Shown here: positions 59,208 to 64,000 of the stretch, piece after piece | How positions within the stretch are numbered: position 1 is the stretch's first letter | Layout of the letters: the number at the start of each line of letters is the position of its first letter | Origin: Agrobacterium fabrum str. C58 | GTDB lineage: Bacteria; Pseudomonadota; Alphaproteobacteria; Rhizobiales; Rhizobiaceae | DNA: 64,000 nt | Reading direction: 5' to 3' | Assembly (NCBI RefSeq): GCF_000092025.1 | Contig: NC_003062.2 | Span: forward strand, 2,292,001-2,356,000 | The notes under the pieces: generated by a model | The model's database searches: none | Told to the model about the DNA's origin: nothing | What the model saw: the letters and a program-made list of their open reading frames with translations, nothing else | Position numbers and translations under genes: made by a program

Positions 59208-60623
59208 ATGAGCCTGAAATTCGGAACGAGCGGCCTTCGCGGCCTCTCCGTCGATCTGAAGGGAAAAGCCTCCGCCGTCTACGCCACGGCATTTGCAAGG
59301 CACCTTCTCACATCGGGTCAGGCAAAGGTGGGTGATCCCATTCTCGTCGGCCGCGATTTTCGCGACTCGAGCCCGGATGTCTCCGCCACCTGCATCGCCG
59401 CGCTGAAAAAAGCCGGCCTCAATCCGCTCGATTGCGGCACGGTGCCGACCCCGGCACTGGCACTTTACGGCCTGTCGCTGAAGGCGGGCGCGCTGATGAT
59501 TACCGGCTCGCATATCCCGGCAGACCGCAACGGCATCAAATTCTACCGCCCGGACGGCGAAATCGACAAGCAGGACGAAACCGCGATCGCGGCCCTTGCA
59601 GCCGAAATCGAGGCGGAAGGCATAAGCGACGAGGCGGCCACCGCCGAGGACCATTCCGCCATCGCTGCCGAACTTTTCTACGAACGCAACATCGCCCTCC
59701 TGCCGGAAAAGGCGCTTTCCGGCCTCAGGATCGGCGTTTACCAGCACAGCACGGTAGCACGCGATCTCTTTGTCGACGTGCTGGCCCATTATGGCGCCGA
59801 CGTCGTGCCACTCGGCCGCTCCGATAGCTTTATCCCGGTGGATACCGAGGCAGTCTCGCCCGAAACGCTGGCACTTCTCAGAAAATGGTCGCCCGAGCAT
59901 AGCCTCGATGCCATCGTTTCCGCCGATGGCGATGGCGACCGTCCTTTGCTGACCGATGAAAACGGCGTGCCGCTGCGCGGCGACCTGATCGGCCTCATCA
60001 CCGCCAATTTCCTCGATGCCGGCGTCGTCGTCACCCCGGTCACGTCCAATTCGGGTATCGAGGCGAGCGGCTCCTTCGAAGTCATCCGCACCAAAGTCGG
60101 CTCACCCTTTGTGATCGCCGGCATGGCGCAGGCTCTCGCCGAGGGAAAAAACGGCGTCATGGGTTTCGAGGCCAATGGCGGCCTGCTGACGGCCTCCGCC
60201 TTTACGCTCAACGGCAGGCCGCTCTCGCCGCTGCCGACACGTGACAGCTTCCTGCCCATCCTTGCCGTGCTGCTTCTCTCGGCTGAACAGAAAAAACCGC
60301 TGTCGGAGATCGCCGCCGCCTACAGGCTGCCGGTCGCCGCCGCCGACCGCCTGGAAAACTTCGCCCAGGAAAAAAGCGCCGCCCTGATGACGCATCTGCG
60401 CGCCTCCCGCGACAACCTCGACGCCTTCCTCGCCCCCGTTGGCGCGGTGAAGGATTTGAGCGACATTGACGGCCTGCGTGTGGCGCTCACCGATGGCAGC
60501 ACCATCCATTTCCGCCCTTCCGGCAACGCCCCGGAAATGCGCTGCTACGTCGAGGCCGCCAACCAGGACGAAGCCGAAACGCTGTTGCACAAGGGGCTCG
60601 AGCTCATCCGGAATTTTGGCTGA
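59208..60623 (+). CDS. Phosphohexomutase (phosphomannomutase-like)
   Basis: 471-residue alpha-D-phosphohexomutase interconverting 6- and 1-phosphate sugars, probably mannose or glucose for GDP/UDP-sugar precursors. It opens KFGTSGLRG. Phosphoserine Ser101 lies in ITGSHIP, a variant of the usual SHNP loop. The metal loop DGDGDR spans Asp240-Asp244, and the phosphate-binding RPSGNAPEMR segment is near the C-terminus. ATG 59208 has GGAG seven bases upstream; a longer frame to 59103 is rejected. It lies just outside the Wzz gene, fitting precursor supply for the polysaccharide. Confidence 0.9.
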   Translation: MSLKFGTSGLRGLSVDLKGKASAVYATAFARHLLTSGQAKVGDPILVGRDFRDSSPDVSATCIAALKKAGLNPLDCGTVPTPALALYGLSLKAGALMITGSHIPADRNGIKFYRPDGEIDKQDETAIAALAAEIEAEGISDEAATAEDHSAIAAELFYERNIALLPEKALSGLRIGVYQHSTVARDLFVDVLAHYGADVVPLGRSDSFIPVDTEAVSPETLALLRKWSPEHSLDAIVSADGDGDRPLLTDENGVPLRGDLIGLITANFLDAGVVVTPVTSNSGIEASGSFEVIRTKVGSPFVIAGMAQALAEGKNGVMGFEANGGLLTASAFTLNGRPLSPLPTRDSFLPILAVLLLSAEQKKPLSEIAAAYRLPVAAADRLENFAQEKSAALMTHLRASRDNLDAFLAPVGAVKDLSDIDGLRVALTDGSTIHFRPSGNAPEMRCYVEAANQDEAETLLHKGLELIRNFG

Positions 60624-60640
60624 GTGTAGATGCCGCCTGC

Positions 60641-60671
60641 GCGTCATTCCGGTGTGAAACAGGAATGACGC
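60641..60671. repeat. Short intergenic inverted repeat
   Basis: GCGTCATTCC (60641-60650) and GGAATGACGC (60662-60671) flank an 11-base loop, 17 bases after the phosphohexomutase stop. The TCATTCC...GGAATGA arms match the outer part of the 5241-5353 element, so this may be a shortened copy. It could also terminate transcription. Confidence 0.75.
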
Positions 60672-60776
60672 GCTTCAGCAGTCGGGACCGATGTCCCAAA
60701 TGTCGCATCCCGCCTTTCCCTGTTGCACTCGCCGCCCCGGAAAGCGATAAGGACCGCAGGGTCCAAGGAGGCGACG

Positions 60777-61178
60777 ATGAGCAGCGAGACCGTTACCCTT
60801 TATGAAGCGATCGGTGGCGATGCGACCGTCAGGGCGCTCACCCGGCGCTTTTATGAATTGATGGACACCCTGCCCGAGGCCGCGCGCTGCCGCGCCATCC
60901 ACCCTGCCGATCTTTCCGGCAGCGAGGCGAAGTTTTACGACTATCTGACGGGATATCTTGGCGGACCGCCCGTCTATGTCGAAAAACACGGGCACCCGAT
61001 GCTGCGCCGCCGCCATTTCGTCGCCCCCATCGGCCCGGCCGAGCGGGACGAATGGCTGCTGTGCTTCCGCCGCGCCATGGATGAGACGATCGAGAACGCG
61101 AAGCTGCGCGAGATCATCTGGGCGCCGGTGGAGCGGCTGGCCTTTCACATGCAGAACCAGGAAGCGGATAACCCATGA
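60777..61178 (+). CDS. Group II truncated hemoglobin
   Basis: 133-residue haem protein. The start TLYEAIGGDATVRALTRRFYELMDTLPE is the group II truncated-globin N-terminus. FYDYLTGYLGGPPVYVEKHGHPMLRRRHFV contains the proximal His of helix F and its surrounding, and DEWLLCFRRAMDE follows with the helix G Trp. ATG 60777 has AAGGAGG upstream. Likely roles are oxygen or nitric-oxide handling. It overlaps the next gene by 4 bases (ATGA). Confidence 0.93.
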   Translation: MSSETVTLYEAIGGDATVRALTRRFYELMDTLPEAARCRAIHPADLSGSEAKFYDYLTGYLGGPPVYVEKHGHPMLRRRHFVAPIGPAERDEWLLCFRRAMDETIENAKLREIIWAPVERLAFHMQNQEADNP

Positions 61179-61540
61179 CCTACGCGAGACTGCGCGCCTT
61201 CATTCTGCTGCTGGGCGGCCTTTTGGGGGCTGCCGGCGTCATGCTTGCCGCCGCCGCCACCCATACCGGTGAAACCTATATGCTGGGCAATGCCTCGGCC
61301 ATGGCGCTGGCGCATGCGCCGGTGCTGGTGGCACTCAATATCGGCGCGGACCGCATCAGAACCGCCATTCCGGCGGGCCTGATCCTCGGCCTCGGCACGG
61401 CGGTTTTTGTTGGTGATCTCGTCGTCAGGCATTTTTCCGGCCACAGCCTGTTCCCCTACGCAGCACCCATAGGCGGGCTCGGCATGATCGGCGGATGGCT
61501 GGTGCTCTGCGCCGGCGCGTTCCTGAAGCTCAAAGGCTGA
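61175..61540 (+). CDS. DUF423-family membrane protein
   Basis: 121 residues with four predicted helices. FILLLGGLLGAAGVMLAAAATH and the C-terminal FPYAAPIGGLGMIGGWLVLCAGA fit the DUF423 (YgdD-like) family of unknown function. The start overlaps the globin stop by ATGA, so the two are made together. The pairing may hint at a membrane or redox-related role. Confidence 0.82.
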   Translation: MTYARLRAFILLLGGLLGAAGVMLAAAATHTGETYMLGNASAMALAHAPVLVALNIGADRIRTAIPAGLILGLGTAVFVGDLVVRHFSGHSLFPYAAPIGGLGMIGGWLVLCAGAFLKLKG

Positions 61541-61546
61541 TCGGCC

Positions 61547-61837
61547 TTAACGCCGCCGCGTCCAGCGAAACGGCAGGATGTTGCGGCCCTTTTCCGCCGC
61601 CTCGCCGAGAGCAAAGGGCGGCGCTTCGCCGGGCTGGCGGGTGCGCAGATGGGGAAAGATCGCCACATTGCCGCCGGCGGTAGCGGCGCGGTTGCGCCTT
61701 TGACGTTCGCCGACGATTTCATACATTTCCGTCAGGGCTGGATCGGCAGCCTGTTCGGCCATCTTGTGCAGTTCCACGCGGCAGGCTTCGTCTGCCGCCG
61801 GCTCTTCACCCTTAAAATTACTGCGCTCGTCGCTCAT
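61547..61837 (-). CDS. Small hypothetical soluble protein
   Basis: 96 residues from ATG 61837, hydrophilic, with a helical CRVELHKMAEQAADPALTEMYEIVGERQRR stretch and a basic C-terminus (PFRWTRRR). No family is recognised. Its start lies 20 bases inside the end of the DUF2325 gene, so it is probably coupled to it. It converges with the DUF423 gene. Confidence 0.6.
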   Translation of the reverse strand: MSDERSNFKGEEPAADEACRVELHKMAEQAADPALTEMYEIVGERQRRNRAATAGGNVAIFPHLRTRQPGEAPPFALGEAAEKGRNILPFRWTRRR

Positions 61838-62270
61838 CGTTGGGGGTCCGTTCATTCATCGTCTGCAGCGCCCGCTCCAGACTGGATTTGCTGCCATTGC
61901 GCAGCGGAATGAACGTCTTGCCGAATTTCTTGCAACCGGACTTCACCCGCAGACACGCATCGTGGCTGATACAGTCGATCGGGCAGAAAACGCAGTCGAC
62001 GGAGGGAAGCACGGTATCGATGCGCGAGACCGCCTCACGCAGGCCGCCATCGTGGTGGATCAGTTCGGCACCGAAATTGCTGGCGATCTGGCGAAGATGG
62101 GCAACCTGACAGTCACGGCCGCCAACATAAAGAAAGCTCTTCGGACCGGAAAGCTGCTGTTCGGCCACGTCCCTTTCAGGTTGAGGCGCGCCCTTACCCT
62201 GCTTGCCGCCGCGTTCGGCTTTCTTCTTTTCCTTGCGTGCCATTCCCTCACCTGCCGGTTGATTTTTCAT
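61818..62270 (-). CDS. DUF2325-family protein
   Basis: About 150 residues: a lysine-rich, low-complexity N-terminus (to about 50), then a DUF2325 domain with FLYVGGRDCQVAHLRQIASNFGAELIHHDGGL and a cysteine cluster CVFCPIDCISHDACLRVKSGCKK that may bind metal or form disulfides. Function unknown in the literature I can recall. ATG 62270 is listed; ATG 62243 (MARKEKKK) with GTGAGGGA upstream is a strong alternative. It overlaps the following small gene. Confidence 0.75.
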   Translation of the reverse strand: MKNQPAGEGMARKEKKKAERGGKQGKGAPQPERDVAEQQLSGPKSFLYVGGRDCQVAHLRQIASNFGAELIHHDGGLREAVSRIDTVLPSVDCVFCPIDCISHDACLRVKSGCKKFGKTFIPLRNGSKSSLERALQTMNERTPNDERRAQ

Positions 62271-62404
62271 GCCCCGATCTTCGGGCCCCATAAGCGGGAT
62301 GCCGGCACCATAATAAAGATGAGTTTTGGAGTAAAGTATAAAGGTGATGATTTTCCTCATGTTTATGCAGAAAGAATGGATCACCTGTTCGTGAGCCCTG
62401 GCTT

Positions 62405-63046
62405 TCAGCCGCTGATGCGCAATCCGCCCATGAAAAGCTGCTCCAGATGCCGGGCCGCATCCTCGAAACGACCGTCGCCACCGTGTTTGTCACCCAGCAC
62501 GGCGCGCACCTGCACGTCGAAATCCGCATAATGCTGGGTGGTCGACCAGATCGAGAAGATCAGATGGTAAGGATCGCATTTGGCCATCCGCCCCGCCTTG
62601 ATCCAGGCGCGGATCACCTCGGCCTTTTCATCCACCAGTTGTTTGAGCGGGCCTTTCAGTTCATCCTCTATATGCGGCGCACCCTGCAGGATTTCATTGG
62701 CGAAGAGCCGGCTTTCACGCGGAAAATCCCGCGACATTTCCAGCTTGCGGCGAATATAGGAGCGGATTTCGCTTTCGGGATTGCCTTCGGCGTCAAAGGC
62801 GCGCAGCGGATCGAGCCACGTATCCAGCACCCGTTCGATCAGGGCGCGATGCATCGCTTCCTTGGTGCGGAAATAATAAAGCACGTTCGGTTTCGACATG
62901 CCGGCCGCCTCGGCAATCTGGTCGATGGTGGAACCACGGAAGCCATTGGTGGAAAACACACTGAGCGCAGCCTCGAGAATCGTTTCCTGCTTCTCTTCCT
63001 GAATGCGGGTCCGCTTCTGGGTTTTCGCTGCTCGCGGTATGGCCAT
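62405..63046 (-). CDS. rutR: RutR-type TetR-family regulator of pyrimidine degradation
   Basis: 213-residue TetR-family protein with an HTH at about 22-68 (IDQIAEAAGMSKPNVLYYF) and an effector domain that closely follows RutR (FSIWSTTQHYADFDVQV). RutR binds uracil or thymine and controls pyrimidine and purine catabolic genes. It is divergent from an N-carbamoyl-amino-acid/ureidopropionase-type hydrolase, which fits control of reductive pyrimidine breakdown. Confidence 0.88.
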   Translation of the reverse strand: MAIPRAAKTQKRTRIQEEKQETILEAALSVFSTNGFRGSTIDQIAEAAGMSKPNVLYYFRTKEAMHRALIERVLDTWLDPLRAFDAEGNPESEIRSYIRRKLEMSRDFPRESRLFANEILQGAPHIEDELKGPLKQLVDEKAEVIRAWIKAGRMAKCDPYHLIFSIWSTTQHYADFDVQVRAVLGDKHGGDGRFEDAARHLEQLFMGGLRISG

Positions 63047-63306
63047 ACTCTGCTCTCTGTTTCTTTTCAGTGCAATTGCCGATACAGTATGCTTAAAAAA
63101 TAATCTGCGCGTACAGTTTAGGCAAAATTAGTGCGATTCGTCACGAAAATCTCTTGCTGACGCCATCGCGAATTTGCAATGTTTACCAGCCGGTCAATTT
63201 ATCCACCATCGCCATCTTTAGGCAATGGCTGTTATCTTAGCCGGCAAAAACGGGAACGGCACAAGCTTTGCTTCGATAAAAACAAAACGGGTGAGGACTA
63301 CACTTC
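63047..63306. promoter_or_regulatory. Divergent promoter region with a repeated TTTAGGCAA motif
   Basis: The 260-base gap between rutR and the amidohydrolase gene carries TTTAGGCAA at 63117-63125 and again at 63217-63225, same orientation and exactly 100 bases apart. No canonical E. coli RutR palindrome (TTGACCA/TGGTCAA) was seen. Confidence 0.4.
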
Positions 63307-64000
63307 ATGACGGCGGGTAAAAACTTGACGGTCAATGGCGACCGTCTGTGGGACAGTCTGATGGACATGGCGAAAATCGGCCCCGGCATTGCCGGCGGCA
63401 ATAATCGCCGCACGCTGACGGACGAAGATGCGGAAGGCCGCAGCCTGTTCAAGAGCTGGTGCGAAGCGGCCGGCCTGACGATGGGCGTCGACCGCATGGG
63501 AACCATGTTCGCCACCCGCCCCGGCGAGGATCCGGACGCGCTGCCGGTCTATATCGGCAGCCATCTCGACACCCAGCCGACCGGCGGCAAGTTCGATGGC
63601 GTGCTTGGTGTGCTGGCTGGACTGGAAGTCGTCCGCAGCCTGAACGATCTCAACATAAAGACGAAACACCCTATTGTCGTCACCAACTGGTCCAATGAGG
63701 AAGGCGCGCGCTTTGCCCCGGCCATGCTGGCCTCCGGCGTCTTCGCCGGCATTCACGATCTCGATTACGCCTATAGCCGCACCGATACCGACGGCAAGAC
63801 CTATGGCGACGAGCTGAAGCGCATCGGCTGGCTGGGCGAAGAAGAGGTGGGCGCCCGCAGGATGCATGCCTATTTCGAATATCATATCGAGCAGGGGCCG
63901 ATCCTCGAGGCCGAAGGCAAGCAGATCGGCGTCGTTACCCATGGTCAGGGTCTGTGGTGGCTGGAAGTGACGCTGACCGGCAAGGAAGCCCATACCGGCT
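63307..64000 (+). CDS. Zn-dependent N-carbamoyl-amino-acid hydrolase / beta-ureidopropionase (3' partial)
   Basis: First 231 residues of an M20-family amidohydrolase whose frame is open to base 64000; it is normally about 410-420 residues long. It starts MTAGKNLTVNGDRLWDSL. The metal-site segments GSHLDTQPTGGKFDGVLGVL and NWSNEEGARF, plus YFEYHIEQGPILE, are complete, and the dimerisation domain is cut. Position beside rutR favours beta-ureidopropionase of the reductive pyrimidine pathway. Allantoate amidohydrolase is a close relative and would also fit the purine genes in this window. Confidence 0.9.
   Translation, partial: MTAGKNLTVNGDRLWDSLMDMAKIGPGIAGGNNRRTLTDEDAEGRSLFKSWCEAAGLTMGVDRMGTMFATRPGEDPDALPVYIGSHLDTQPTGGKFDGVLGVLAGLEVVRSLNDLNIKTKHPIVVTNWSNEEGARFAPAMLASGVFAGIHDLDYAYSRTDTDGKTYGDELKRIGWLGEEEVGARRMHAYFEYHIEQGPILEAEGKQIGVVTHGQGLWWLEVTLTGKEAHTG

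Overview
The window looks like a chromosomal segment of an Agrobacterium-type alphaproteobacterium (Rhizobiaceae). The strongest evidence is a complete, syntenic gbpR / chvE-gguA-gguB-gguC sugar-sensing and sugar-uptake locus. GC-rich coding sequence, short palindromic intergenic elements of rhizobial style and many GTG/TTG starts agree with this. No insertion sequence, phage, CRISPR array or replication origin was seen. The first and last genes are cut by the window edges.

Layout. 1-12.4 kb is mainly purine degradation. It holds puuD (cut at the left edge) and guaD on the plus strand, and a tight minus-strand operon puuE-uraD-[mntA-hepT]-allA-uraH-metallophosphoesterase. Together these carry guanine and urate through 5-hydroxyisourate, OHCU, allantoin and ureidoglycolate. 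A MntA/HepT toxin-antitoxin pair sits inside the operon. Between the two halves lie a TauE-type permease, an AT-rich exported orphan, an FMN lactate dehydrogenase, an SMR/TetR efflux pair and a SPOR-domain D,D-carboxypeptidase. 12.4-20.2 kb carries a split MnmC-like tRNA wobble-uridine pair arranged head to head, a 1243-residue soluble hybrid histidine kinase and a DEAD-box helicase. 20.2-29.5 kb has two EamA transporters, DoxX, a lipoprotein L,D-transpeptidase, a four-gene ATP-grasp/alpha-E/transglutaminase/methyltransferase cluster, two GNAT genes and a VOC protein.

29.5-36 kb is the gbpR-chvE-gguABC locus. Hairpins with terminator features lie between chvE and gguA and between gguB and gguC, suggesting graded expression. 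36-45.4 kb holds a J-domain-like protein, a MarR regulator with a candidate operator, tRNA-Arg(CCG), an O-antigen-ligase-like protein, an ExoZ/OafA-like acyltransferase, a chemoreceptor and an MFS pump. 45.4-49.5 kb is a polar amino-acid ABC operon ending in a homocysteine S-methyltransferase, which suggests uptake of a methylated sulfur donor such as S-methylmethionine.

50-60.6 kb looks like an envelope or extracellular polysaccharide locus: a GNAT-like protein, three glycosyltransferases, a WecG/TagA glycosyltransferase, a Wzz/GumC chain-length protein, a phosphohexomutase and a Tat-exported GH10 xylanase-family enzyme cotranscribed with a glycosyltransferase. 60.6-64 kb has a truncated globin, DUF423 and DUF2325 proteins, and a RutR-type regulator divergent from an N-carbamoyl-amino-acid/beta-ureidopropionase amidohydrolase that runs off the right edge.

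All functions were inferred by reading motifs and gene order. No database search was possible.
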